A DNA stretch of 26,975 bases from a virus: positions 1 through 26,975 of IMG/VR virus record IMGVR_UViG_3300031963_000791. The stretch is one strand, 5' to 3'. Shown here in pieces: positions 14,940-22,294 of this stretch; positions within the stretch are counted from its first letter, which is position 1, and each line of letters begins with the position of its first letter. The notes below the pieces were generated by a model that was not told the origin of the DNA, did no database searches, and was given only the letters and a program-made list of their open reading frames with translations. The position numbers were made by a program, and so were the translations under genes.

Positions 14940-15257
14940 CTATTCCGACTGCTGCGAAATCAGGATCAGCGCCCTTATTTTTTCGTGCAATTCGGGGCGG
15001 TGGGTTTCAAGCAGCATGGCGTCCCGGCTGTATGAGATGCGCCCGGTTTTGACGTGATGTCCGAACCAGTAATTGGCCTTCCCCTTAGCGCGACCATCGG
15101 CCACAACTTTGTACGTCCACCACTCGGGATTGTGATCCTGGTTTTTGCCGTACAGCAGCCATTCCACCCCATCGGCATCCTCGCACGATCCAATTTGCAG
15201 CCAACCGTCTGCCTCATTCGGCGGGTTGCCCAGGTACATCTTGCCAGTCACGCCCAT
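14940..15257 (-). CDS. 105-aa hypothetical protein
   Basis: A soluble, aromatic-rich protein. It contains MYLGNPPNEADGWLQIGSC, DGVEWLLYGKNQDHNPEWWT and a C-terminal helix (HRPELHEKIRALILISQ). No known motif. It is first in the leftward middle operon, immediately after the origin-like gap, with an AAAGG ribosome site nine to ten bases before the ATG. Its stop lies five bases before the next GTG. Confidence 0.72.
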   Translation of the reverse strand: MGVTGKMYLGNPPNEADGWLQIGSCEDADGVEWLLYGKNQDHNPEWWTYKVVADGRAKGKANYWFGHHVKTGRISYSRDAMLLETHRPELHEKIRALILISQQSE

Positions 15258-15693
15258 TTTTTTCTGCCTTTCAGCTAACGCCTAAACTCTATAGGTTTTA
15301 GAACGATTCGCAAGCCATTTTTTTAACCGCCCCAAAAAAATCTCTGTGCCCTTTTCCGTAACGAAACGGGGGGGGCCCCACTCTGTGGGGGGGGGCCTGT
15401 TTTGTTACGTTGGGGCGCGGCTCAAACCGATTAGCCGCCCCCTACCGAAAATCTTCCTCACTGTTCTAACAGTCCATCTGTTTATTTTTTTTTTTTTTTT
15501 TTTACAAAATTTTTCTGTTCTAACTGCGGTGGTGGTGTCAGCCCTTTTACGGCTGACACCCCGTAACAAGGGGCGTAACACTTTCTTACCCCCTGTAAGG
15601 GGACTTTTTGTTACGCTTGTTACGGGGGTAACATTTACATCCGTCAAGTGTGTTACGCTTGATGTTACGCATGTTACGCCCCCTCCCTGGCCC
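15258..15693. other. gene-free repeat region, candidate replication origin
   Basis: No credible gene occupies these 436 bases. TGTTACG occurs in direct orientation at 15403, 15609, 15618, 15651, 15663 and 15672, and inverted as CGTAACA at 15562 and 15574; another copy lies at 15805 inside the primase gene. There is a perfect 10-bp hairpin (arms 15534-15543 and 15551-15560, 7-base loop), a 19-T run (15485-15503) followed by AT-rich sequence, G-runs of eight to nine, and two CTGTTCTAAC copies (15461, 15515). Iteron-like repeats, an AT-rich tract and a hairpin beside a primase-helicase gene fit an origin. At the left end, sequence with TATAGA near 15291 may be the promoter of the 105-aa gene. 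Confidence 0.55.
15534..15560. repeat. perfect 10-bp inverted repeat (hairpin)
   Basis: GGTGTCAGCC and its exact complement flank a seven-base loop (CTTTTAC). There is no T-run on either side, so it is not an intrinsic terminator. Position within the TGTTACG repeat field suggests a role in origin function or primase loading. Confidence 0.7.
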
Positions 15694-17787
15694 TCAAACG
15701 TCAATCTGCATAACGTCTTGAATTATCCAGACTTTTTCGTCCATGAAGCCGACTAACTGCAATTTGATCAGGCGTTGCTTGACCCTCGCCCATGTTACTC
15801 TCTTTGTTACGGGGTCATCTATGCTCGCTCGGCTGACCCACTTCGCTCTCCATGTCTCCACAGAGACATTTTTTACTCTGGGGAGGTTGCCGAAACCCAC
15901 CTCGCCACGCTCCCCAATGCAGTCGTGTAAAGCTCGCATAGCAATAGTTTCCCAGTCATTCAGTCTGATGCCCTTGCTTTTTTCTGCCTCCGGCGGGTCT
16001 TCTGGCAGGGCCACGCAGCTGGTCACGGGCTTACCCCGGCGGTTCATGCCAAGCTCAACCGTGTGCAGACTGAAGCCCCACGACCCCTCAATTTCCAGAT
16101 CGCGCTGCTTTTTCACAACGGCAAGGGAGGGGGCTTTCGGATCCGGGCGGCTGATCTCAATCTCGGTGTCTGTGGCCGCCCTCAACAGGCTGTGGCCTCG
16201 GGCGCCCTTGGCTGCGTCCTTGCCAGAATGGTGGACGACATTGACGTGCGCGCCGGTTGCCTGCCGCACCCTGTCGATGTTGCTGACCAAGGCGCCCATG
16301 TCGTCTGGGGCGTTCTCATTACCGCCCGCCAGGGCCCTGGAGAGGGTGTCAAGGATCACCAGCTTAACCGGGATGTCCATCGCCTTGGCGGCCGTCTGGA
16401 TGGCCTCAATGAGCCTCTGGGTGTCTGCCTCCGGGTCCAGCAGGTTCATGGCCACGGGAATGATGGCAAACGGCAGGTTCACCCCTTCCAGGGCATAGTG
16501 CTTGCGGAAGGCCGCCACGCGGTTGCTGATGCCGTGGCTACCTTCCAAGGCGCAGTAGATCACGCCCCCCTTCTCTACCGCCCTGTTTCGCCATGGCATG
16601 CCTGCGGCAACGTGCAGCCCCATATCAGTCATGAAGAACGTTTTGCCGCAGTTACTCTCGCCGTAGGTGACGCTCATGGCGCCCTCAACAACAACCCCCT
16701 CAATGAAATCGGCCGTGTCCAAGTTCGGCTGGATGTCGGGGAAGTAAATCAGGGGCAGTGGCGTCAGTTCGCTTTTGCGCTTGGCCTCTGCCTCGCCGGC
16801 AATGGGGTCCACATTGGGCAGCTGCCATTTTTCGCGGGCGCTGCTAATCATGCCCTCAAGGTCTTTACGGGTCTGACTGACCGTGTAGCCGCTCATGGTG
16901 ACGCCTGGGGCCGCCAGCATAATCTCGGCGTCCGAGATGCCCCGGTTTACCCAACTGGCGACCAGCCTGAGCATGGCGTTGTGCCACTGGTGCGGCTGCC
17001 TAATTTGGTCGATTAGGGCCGATATGCTGCCGCTAGAGGGCGTGGACCCCAAATCTACCGCCCACCCGTCCTGCGCCACGGCAGGGGCCGCTGGCGCCGT
17101 TGTGAGAGGCTGCTCCGGCAGTGTTGGTGTTGTGGCTGGGCCGATCGACTTTGTGTAGTCAATCATTGCGTGCAGAGGATAGCGCCCAGGCCGCCCATCT
17201 TTGGGCCAAAGAAGCTCTGTCAGCTCTGGCTCTGTGCGGCCGGGCTTTACGGGCCACGCGATGCTACCGGGCATCCGCATCAGGCGGGTGGGATTGACCA
17301 CTGCCGGATCGCCCCCGAAATGGTGGGCGAGGTTACCATTAAACTGCCTGACCATCTGCGGATTGATGGTGGGCTCGCTAATCGGCCAAAAGGATTGGGC
17401 CCTGATAGCGGGGCTGCGCCCCGTGATGATCAGGAATGCCGGCTTCATTTGTAGCGGGTGGCTCTGTAACCGCGCGACACTCTCGGCGTCATCGTGGTCT
17501 ACATGAGCCCCTGGGGCCATCCAGAAATGCTCGTCAGTAGTGGGGCCGGGCATATCCTTGAGTGTCGAAACACGGAAATACATGTTCGCGCCCGGCTGCT
17601 GATTAATATCAGCCGCAAACGCAACCAGTTCTTCAATTTCCGTAAGATCAAACCTCTTGAACTTGTTGAGTTTCTTGGATTCCGGATCGCGCCAGCCTAT
17701 CTCTAGGGCGCCCCGGTAGCAGTGTTTGAACCAAAACGAGAGGCCATCAAACATGGCGTCTGTATTGGGCTTAAGCCTTCCAGTCAT
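15694..17787 (-). CDS. primase-helicase (AEP-type primase with RepA-like AAA ATPase)
   Basis: A 697-residue bifunctional replication protein from the ATG at 17785-17787 (AGGAG eight bases upstream). The N-terminal part resembles RepB-like archaeo-eukaryotic primases: APGAHVDHDD with acidic metal ligands, ITGRSPAIRAQSFWP, and DPAVVNPTRLMRMPGS. The C-terminal part is a hexameric RepA/RecA-fold ATPase: Walker A YGESNCGKTFF near residue 375, Walker B KLVILDTLSR near 480, then NVVHHSGKDAAKGARGHSLL. The last residues form a probable winged helix. It should prime and unwind DNA at the phage origin, whose candidate lies directly downstream. Confidence 0.9.
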   Translation of the reverse strand: MTGRLKPNTDAMFDGLSFWFKHCYRGALEIGWRDPESKKLNKFKRFDLTEIEELVAFAADINQQPGANMYFRVSTLKDMPGPTTDEHFWMAPGAHVDHDDAESVARLQSHPLQMKPAFLIITGRSPAIRAQSFWPISEPTINPQMVRQFNGNLAHHFGGDPAVVNPTRLMRMPGSIAWPVKPGRTEPELTELLWPKDGRPGRYPLHAMIDYTKSIGPATTPTLPEQPLTTAPAAPAVAQDGWAVDLGSTPSSGSISALIDQIRQPHQWHNAMLRLVASWVNRGISDAEIMLAAPGVTMSGYTVSQTRKDLEGMISSAREKWQLPNVDPIAGEAEAKRKSELTPLPLIYFPDIQPNLDTADFIEGVVVEGAMSVTYGESNCGKTFFMTDMGLHVAAGMPWRNRAVEKGGVIYCALEGSHGISNRVAAFRKHYALEGVNLPFAIIPVAMNLLDPEADTQRLIEAIQTAAKAMDIPVKLVILDTLSRALAGGNENAPDDMGALVSNIDRVRQATGAHVNVVHHSGKDAAKGARGHSLLRAATDTEIEISRPDPKAPSLAVVKKQRDLEIEGSWGFSLHTVELGMNRRGKPVTSCVALPEDPPEAEKSKGIRLNDWETIAMRALHDCIGERGEVGFGNLPRVKNVSVETWRAKWVSRASIDDPVTKRVTWARVKQRLIKLQLVGFMDEKVWIIQDVMQIDV

Positions 17788-17801
17788 GGGGGGCGCTCCT
17801 A

Positions 17802-18878
17802 TTAAGCGCGAATTATTGTGATTTTTTCCGCTGCGCGGGTAATCCCCGTGTACAGCCACTTCTGCCTGTCTTCCTGACGACGATACTCGTCAATCAGTAT
17901 GACTTTGTCCCATTCGGACCCCTGGGCTTTGTGGACTGTTAGGGCATACCCAAAATCAAAATATGTGGTCACGTCAGTGTTATTGGGTAGCCCTGACTTG
18001 AGGCCATGAAAATTGACGTTGGGCACTTCAACGGCCACACCATCTACGTTCAGTTTAATAGTGGTATCGCCTTCGTAGAACGGCTCAAGAAGGTCATAGA
18101 GGCCGCCATTGAAAATCCCATAGTCAGGGGCGTTTTTCAGGCACAAGACGGGCTCGCCAACCTGGGGATGCGGCATCATGGAAAAGCCGCGGATTTCACG
18201 CATGTGGCGGTTGACGGCTTGCCGGGTCTTATTAGTCCAGCACAGCACAATATCCGCATCACGCTTGTCTTGCTCAGATAACTGGCCGGGGCGGCAGACG
18301 CGGAAATTCTCGCCATCTTCGCCGTAATTCGCGCCAGACCTGATGGCATGCGCCTGCCTGATAATCGGGCTTTCCAATGCCTGCCGGTGGATGGTTGATA
18401 TTGTAAAGTCTGGTTTGTTGAAAAACTGAACGCCGTCTACGGGAGGCAGCTGCCCTGGATCGCCGCAGGCAACAACCTTCACGCCCGTGCGAAGGATGTC
18501 GGCGGCTATTTTTTCACTGATCATGCTGCATTCATCAAGCAGCAGAACTTCATTTCTTAGCTCAAGAACGTCGTGTGCCTCTTTGAAGATTGGCCGTATT
18601 TTTCCTTTTTTATCTCTCTCTTCGCCCCTCAATTTGTAGAATGCCGCGTGGACTGTCATGGCGGGCAGGCTGGTTTTTTTTCGCAAAACTGACGCGGCTT
18701 TTCCGGTCAATGTGCAGAGCAGCACATCTTCGTATCGGTCAGCAATGTTTGCCAAAACCGTGGTTTTGCCGGTGCCGGCGAGGCCGTGCAGCGTAAATAT
18801 CTGCCGACTGTCGTCTGCGAGAAAGTAACGAATGTGGGAAACAGCGGTGAGCTGTTCGTCGCTCAGGGTGATAGCCAT
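17802..18878 (-). CDS. RecD/Dda-like superfamily 1B DNA helicase
   Basis: 358 residues with the complete SF1B set: Walker A HGLAGTGKTT (31-40), motif Ia TLTGKAASVL, Walker B VLLLDECSM, motif III ACGDPGQLPPV, motif IV around CWTNKTRQAVNR, and the C-terminal ALTVHKAQGSEWDKVIL with YTGITRA. It resembles T4 Dda and the helicase core of RecD, so it is expected to move 5' to 3' on ssDNA, in replication initiation or recombination. It starts with GGAGAGCCAC before the ATG and ends 14 bases before the primase-helicase start. No RecBC partners are present. Confidence 0.93.
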   Translation of the reverse strand: MAITLSDEQLTAVSHIRYFLADDSRQIFTLHGLAGTGKTTVLANIADRYEDVLLCTLTGKAASVLRKKTSLPAMTVHAAFYKLRGEERDKKGKIRPIFKEAHDVLELRNEVLLLDECSMISEKIAADILRTGVKVVACGDPGQLPPVDGVQFFNKPDFTISTIHRQALESPIIRQAHAIRSGANYGEDGENFRVCRPGQLSEQDKRDADIVLCWTNKTRQAVNRHMREIRGFSMMPHPQVGEPVLCLKNAPDYGIFNGGLYDLLEPFYEGDTTIKLNVDGVAVEVPNVNFHGLKSGLPNNTDVTTYFDFGYALTVHKAQGSEWDKVILIDEYRRQEDRQKWLYTGITRAAEKITIIRA

Positions 18879-18906
18879 GTGGCTCTCCGTTTAGGGAGGT
18901 AGGGAA

Positions 18907-18928
18907 CCCCCGGCCGTTTGACCGGGGG
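18907..18928 (-). other. GC hairpin between SSB-like and helicase genes
   Basis: Seven-bp arms CCCCCGG and CCGGGGG flank an eight-base loop in the 58-base gap. Without a following U-run it is more likely an mRNA stabiliser or partial attenuator than a full terminator. Confidence 0.4.
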
Positions 18929-18937
18929 CGGTAGATA

Positions 18938-19537
18938 TCAGAACGGCACTTCGTCGTCTGCCATAGCCTTTTTAGGGGCGGGCTTAGCAGTGCCCAAGAT
19001 TTCAGGCCGGTCAACCCATTTCAGGATTTCAAACTCGGGAGCGTGCGTTGTGCCCCGTGCGCTTTCAATCTTGATGGAGCTTTTCATCTTGATGACCGGC
19101 AAGCGGACACCATCTGGATTTGCCGCGACCAGGATCGCCACCAGCTGGCAGAAACCTTGGTATGCACCCGCCTGGGCCTGTTCCCAAATGGCTTTATTCT
19201 CTTTGCCGTAGGCAAGCGGAATGTGGAAGCCTTTTGTCCAGCGATACTCGCCTGAGCGTGCTGGCGGCATTTCTTCAAAGTGCGCGGTTGTGGCGTTCCA
19301 CTTCCATTCCGGCGCGGTACCCTTTTGGCCAGTAGAATAGCACCAGCCGGTTTTCATGTTATAGATGTCAAGGACAACGCCCTTATTGAAGCCATCAAAC
19401 AGCTTCCTGCCATCTGCATCACGAATAACGAAAGAGCGGCCGGGAATATCCCCGTCCATGCTTTCGCGTGCGGTCCAGGCAATGAATGGGCCTTCTGAGC
19501 CGCCTGAACCTTGAGAGCCGATATCTACATTGAACAT
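18938..19537 (-). CDS. single-stranded DNA-binding protein, phage type
   Basis: 199 residues starting MFNVDIGSQGSGGSEGPFI with AAGGAAG before the ATG. The core is beta-rich (GRSFVIRDADGRKLFDG; WCYSTGQKGTAPEWKW; VRLPVIKMKSSIKIES). The C-terminus is the acidic MADDEVPF, like the DDDIPF tail with which SSBs recruit replication partners. It lies among helicase, primase and exonuclease genes. The OB-fold is inferred rather than visible as a motif; a recombination mediator is the main alternative. Upstream in-frame starts lack ribosome sites. Confidence 0.72.
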   Translation of the reverse strand: MFNVDIGSQGSGGSEGPFIAWTARESMDGDIPGRSFVIRDADGRKLFDGFNKGVVLDIYNMKTGWCYSTGQKGTAPEWKWNATTAHFEEMPPARSGEYRWTKGFHIPLAYGKENKAIWEQAQAGAYQGFCQLVAILVAANPDGVRLPVIKMKSSIKIESARGTTHAPEFEILKWVDRPEILGTAKPAPKKAMADDEVPF

Positions 19538-19603
19538 TTTTGACTTCCTTACGTTGTTGTGTTGCCGCGCTGTTGATGGCCGCGGGGCGCTTGCCATTCT
19601 CGG

Positions 19604-20347
19604 CTACATGCCGAAAACTTCCCTTCCAGTGGATCGCGCATTCGCGTCCCAATAGAAAGACCCGTAATTGGGAACGACAGAGGCAATCAGCTTTTCTGTG
19701 TCGTCCGTCAATGCCAGAAAATTTTGGATGCGGAGTGCGATTTGCCGCGCCTGTTCAACATGCTTTTCTGTGTTTTCAAGCGTGAAGATTTCTGCATCTC
19801 GCGGCGTGATGTAGCACACTCTGCCTGTTTTATTTGTGCCGTAGAGATAAAGGCTGACTTGTCTGTTGTGCGCTTCTTCAATGGAGTTGACGGAGCGGAG
19901 TTTTGTTTTGATATCAAGGCGAATGCCATGATTGCTCCATCCCACATCGACGTATCCAATGAATGGCACTGCAACGCCTGGGAGGGTTATTTCAATCTTG
20001 TGTTGAACCTCATCTGGTATGCCAGCGATGCGGAGTTTTTTAATTCCATGTTCAACGATGTTCATGATTGCCGCGCGTTCTTTCGCGGCTTTTCCGTCTA
20101 AATCCGCAATCACCAAACGGTCAAACTCGTCAAGCGCATGCTGTTGGCATTCCACAATTGGCGCGTCTGGATTGAGTAGACCCATAACGATACCGGCTTC
20201 TGATGCCGTTCCGCGATGCGCTGCTGGGCCAACGCCTGTGCTTTTCTTTGCTAATTTTTGCATGACCCACATTGCTGGTTCTGCCGCAAATAGGTTGATG
20301 CTGCTGGCAGACAAATGCTTGATGCCATGCTGTTCAAATGGATTCAC
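19604..20347 (-). CDS. PD-(D/E)XK exonuclease (RecB/YqaJ/Cas4-like)
   Basis: From GTG at 20345-20347, which has a strong AGGAAGG site, the protein is 247 residues. An ATG ten codons upstream has a weak site and would overlap the HTH gene by 44 bases. Motifs: AAHRGTASEAGI with His44 and Glu50; GYVDVGW with Asp134; RLDIKTK with Asp145 and Lys147; and RQVSLYLY with Gln163 and Tyr167. Together they form the catalytic core of phage recombination exonucleases. It would resect DNA ends for annealing or degrade host DNA. It probably works with the SSB-like protein encoded next; no annealase was recognised. Confidence 0.85.
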   Translation of the reverse strand: MNPFEQHGIKHLSASSINLFAAEPAMWVMQKLAKKSTGVGPAAHRGTASEAGIVMGLLNPDAPIVECQQHALDEFDRLVIADLDGKAAKERAAIMNIVEHGIKKLRIAGIPDEVQHKIEITLPGVAVPFIGYVDVGWSNHGIRLDIKTKLRSVNSIEEAHNRQVSLYLYGTNKTGRVCYITPRDAEIFTLENTEKHVEQARQIALRIQNFLALTDDTEKLIASVVPNYGSFYWDANARSTGREVFGM

Positions 20348-20582
20348 GTTGCGGCCTTCCTGTTGAATAAGAGCCATGGGCTTTTCTAAGTAGCTGCGGC
20401 GTGATCCAAGATAATTTTTGGCGGCGCGCCAACTCCAAGATATCAAGCCAATAAGTTGCGCCAATCCTGCGACCAGGGCGCAGCCAGTTATCTACAATAT
20501 GTAGATCCACGCAGATCTTATCTGCCACATATTTAGTGCCACCCAGGGCGGCAACGATATCTCGGGTTGATCGCATAGTCAT
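20334..20582 (-). CDS. YdaS/Cro-like HTH regulator
   Basis: First gene of the leftward early operon. The pattern STRDIVAALGGTKYVADKIC followed by VDNWLRPGRRIGATYWLDIL and ELARRQKLSWIT is that of YdaS/Cro-type HTH proteins (DIVxALGG...VAxxL...V.NW...). It likely represses the divergent promoters beside it. Start options are ATG at 20580-20582 (AGGATAGAGG upstream) or two codons later; a further ATG pair at about 20600-20603 is less likely. The stop overlaps the exonuclease start by 14 bases. Confidence 0.82.
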   Translation of the reverse strand: MTMRSTRDIVAALGGTKYVADKICVDLHIVDNWLRPGRRIGATYWLDILELARRQKLSWITPQLLRKAHGSYSTGRPQRESI

Positions 20583-20589
20583 AGCCTCT

Positions 20590-20619
20590 ATCCTAGTCAT
20601 CATTTTGATGGGCTGTCAA
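20590..20619 (-). promoter_or_regulatory. candidate leftward early promoter
   Basis: A perfect TTGACA (-35, 20614-20619 on the minus strand) is followed after 18 bases by TAGGAT (-10, 20590-20595). Transcription would start only a few bases before the HTH gene, so the mRNA could be nearly leaderless, as for lambda cI from PRM. Confidence 0.45.
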
Positions 20620-20656
20620 CACCCCGTAAAAAATAAATTAGTTTCCATCTTTTATG

Positions 20657-20685
20657 TTGACTGTCGCGAAACGCAACAGTAAGGT
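20657..20685 (+). promoter_or_regulatory. candidate rightward early promoter with operator
   Basis: TTGACT (-35, 20657-20662) and TAAGGT (-10, 20680-20685) are separated by 17 bases. The spacer is filled by the dyad TGTCGCGAAACGCAACA (20662-20678), which extends to a nearly perfect 21-bp palindrome (20660-20680). It drives the rightward small-gene cluster. Confidence 0.55.
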
Positions 20686-20732
20686 TATGTCATTGCAAAC
20701 AAGCCGAAACGGCAAACAGACAGGAGAGTAAA

Positions 20733-21038
20733 ATGACTATTGGTAATTACAACCTCGAAGGTGACATCGCGGCCAAGCTGGCGAAGCTGGATGCTGCCGA
20801 CGATCACCCCACTGTGGCGATTGCTGAGCGTGTGGTGTTCGCCACCCAGTCTTTTCTGGAACGCCTTCTTGAGATCCGCAACCTCCACCGCACCGACGAG
20901 TGCGACGATCTGATCAACAGCACCCGCGACCTGCTGTCTGACCTTGTCGGCCGCGCGGTTGGTGAGGAAGAAAATGACCGCATCAACGCCAGCTGGAACC
21001 GCGCCTGCGCCGCCGCTGACCTGCGTCGGGGGGCCTGA
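20733..21038 (+). CDS. 101-aa hypothetical early protein
   Basis: First gene of the rightward cluster, with CAGGAGAGTAAA before the ATG and a 50-base leader containing a small GCCG/CGGC hairpin. The protein is acidic and helical (DIAAKLAKLDAADDHPTVAI; RLLEIRNLHRTDECDDLINS), ending with a basic patch. No family is recognised. Being first behind an operator-controlled promoter, it is a plausible early host-interaction protein. Confidence 0.75.
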   Translation: MTIGNYNLEGDIAAKLAKLDAADDHPTVAIAERVVFATQSFLERLLEIRNLHRTDECDDLINSTRDLLSDLVGRAVGEEENDRINASWNRACAAADLRRGA

Positions 21039-21041
21039 GCC

Positions 21042-21299
21042 ATGGGCGCGTGGAAAGACATGCTGATTGATATGGACAACGCTATGCTTGAGCAGCAGGC
21101 CGCAGATGATTGGAACCGCTACGAGATGGAACGGGACGAGGCGATTGAACGCCGCAGGGAAATCATGCAGCGGGCCTGGAAGCTGCACCGCGCCGGCATG
21201 AAGCTGGCCAAGTTCTTCCCCGAGATTGGACAGATCAACCTTGAGTTGGCTGCCCAATACCGCGCAGAAGCCCGCGAGATCCGGAGGGATTGGCGGTGA
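21042..21299 (+). CDS. 85-aa hypothetical helical protein
   Basis: Highly charged helical sequence (MLEQQAADDWNRYEMERDEA; ERRREIMQRAWKLHRAGMKL) with no Cys and no known motif. It begins three bases after the previous stop without a strong independent ribosome site, so it is probably coupled. Its TGA overlaps the GTG of the next mini-gene. Confidence 0.7.
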   Translation: MGAWKDMLIDMDNAMLEQQAADDWNRYEMERDEAIERRREIMQRAWKLHRAGMKLAKFFPEIGQINLELAAQYRAEAREIRRDWR

Positions 21300-21379
21300 G
21301 ACTGCTTGAGATAATTGCCGGCGGCCTCCTGATGGGGGCCGTAATCCTGCTGATCCTGTTCGCGGATCTAATCATATGA
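21296..21379 (+). CDS. 27-aa membrane microprotein
   Basis: GTG start overlapping the previous TGA, with an ideal GGAGGG seven bases upstream. The peptide is one hydrophobic helix: LLEIIAGGLLMGAVILLIL, then FADLII. The strong ribosome site and exact overlaps at both ends argue that it is translated. It could be a membrane effector or purely a coupling element. Confidence 0.55.
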   Translation: MRLLEIIAGGLLMGAVILLILFADLII

Positions 21380-21510
21380 TCCGGCAGATTGGACAATTCT
21401 GGTTCATCACGAAGGCGCCAAGGGGCGCCTTCTACGGCTACCCCTGGCCCACCCGCCAGGATGCCCAGGAAGCCCTAACAGCGGTCATGGAGGCCCATCA
21501 TGCAGATTGA
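21376..21510 (+). CDS. 44-aa hypothetical protein
   Basis: Begins MIRQIGQFWFITKAPRGAFY and contains YPWPTRQDAQEALTAVMEAH. The ATG overlaps the preceding TGA by four bases, and the C-terminus overlaps the next gene by 11 bases. It looks like a small beta-hairpin plus helix protein; unknown function. Confidence 0.6.
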   Translation: MIRQIGQFWFITKAPRGAFYGYPWPTRQDAQEALTAVMEAHHAD

Positions 21511-21691
21511 AGCACAACCCACCACCAGCACCACGGCAGAGGCCGCCCAGGCCAAGGCAGAGGCAAGGCTGCTGCTGGCCGAGAATGGGCTGCTGCGGCA
21601 GGCCTTGGTGCATGCCCGGCAGTGCATTGATGCCGACGATGTGATTGGCGCGCATGCTATCATCACGGCGGCGCTGGGAGAAAAAGAATGA
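21500..21691 (+). CDS. 63-aa helical hypothetical protein ending LGEKE
   Basis: A coiled-coil-like sequence (EAAQAKAEARLLLAENGLLR) with GGAGG six bases before the ATG. It ends in ITAALGEKE. The DNA encoding this ending, GGGAGAAAAAGA, doubles as the ribosome site for the next gene, whose ATG overlaps this stop. It is the first of four genes joined by the same junction. Function unknown. Confidence 0.7.
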   Translation: MQIEAQPTTSTTAEAAQAKAEARLLLAENGLLRQALVHARQCIDADDVIGAHAIITAALGEKE

Positions 21692-21900
21692 GCGACATCG
21701 CAGATAAAATCTACGCAGCCACCGGACTTACGCTCGGCGCAGAGGCGGCGGCTGCGATTGGGCGGCTGATCCAAGCCGAGAACGAAAAGCTGCTGGCGGC
21801 GTTGCAATGGCTGCTGAATGATTTGGAAGATTACCCGGCAAGCGCCAGACCTATAGCAGCCTATGACAATGCCCGCGCGGCGCTGGGAGAAAAGGAATGA
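21688..21900 (+). CDS. 70-aa hypothetical protein ending LGEKE
   Basis: Begins MSDIADKIYAATGLTLGAEA; helical with a central Trp/Leu stretch (LLAALQWLLNDLEDYPASAR). It ends ARAALGEKE with the repeated GGGAGAAAAGGA junction and an ATGA overlap. Related in architecture to its neighbours, but the middle parts are not obviously homologous. Confidence 0.7.
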   Translation: MSDIADKIYAATGLTLGAEAAAAIGRLIQAENEKLLAALQWLLNDLEDYPASARPIAAYDNARAALGEKE

Positions 21901-22094
21901 GCGACGAAATGGACAACAACATCAGCCACCCAGGCCAGCCCACGCATGACTGTGGCAAACCAATCGCGCCTCCTCAAACCACCGAAATTGAGAGGCTGCG
22001 CGCTGCTGTGCAGGATTTGGCGAAGCATGTCTGGCGCGGCGATTGGGATAAGCTGAAGCCGGAAACACGCGAGTTGTTGGGAGAAAAGGAATGA
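21897..22094 (+). CDS. 65-aa hypothetical protein ending LGEKE
   Basis: Begins MSDEMDNNISHPGQPTHDCG; a short disordered N-terminus is followed by a helix (TEIERLRAAVQDLAKHVWRG). It ends RELLGEKE, again supplying the ribosome site of the next gene. No domain is recognised. Confidence 0.68.
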   Translation: MSDEMDNNISHPGQPTHDCGKPIAPPQTTEIERLRAAVQDLAKHVWRGDWDKLKPETRELLGEKE

Positions 22095-22294
22095 GCGAAG
22101 TAAAAAAGCGTGGCCGCAAACCACTACCTAAAGAACAATTGGCTATAACGCACCGGAAAAATGTCAGCCTTGATGCGGAGGCTCAACAAGCTCTAAGCGC
22201 CGTCAGCAAAAAACTAGAGCGGGAGTTAGGGTTTAAGCCGACATTAACACAGACCGTGTTGTGGCTAACCCGCGCGGCGTTGGGAGAAAAGTAA
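22091..22294 (+). CDS. 67-aa small DNA-binding-like protein (AT-hook plus RHH-like)
   Basis: The N-terminus KKRGRKPLPKEQ resembles an AT-hook (RGRKP). The following strand NVSLDAEAQQALSAVSKKLE and GFKPTLTQTVLWLTRAAL fit a ribbon-helix-helix fold, in which a beta strand contacts the major groove as a dimer. It is therefore a probable regulator, although the RHH call rests on pattern only. It ends RAALGEK and is the last gene joined by the GGGAGAAAA junction. Confidence 0.72.
   Translation: MSEVKKRGRKPLPKEQLAITHRKNVSLDAEAQQALSAVSKKLERELGFKPTLTQTVLWLTRAALGEK

Noticed and set aside
15340-15690. Possible CRISPR array
   Set aside because: Repeats are only seven bases, in both orientations and irregularly spaced, with no spacer/repeat regularity.
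15405-15704. 99-codon leftward frame with Val-Thr repeats and poly-Lys
   Set aside because: The repeats reflect the TGTTACG motifs and the poly-Lys reflects the T19 run. It starts at TTG inside the primase-helicase end and has no ribosome site.
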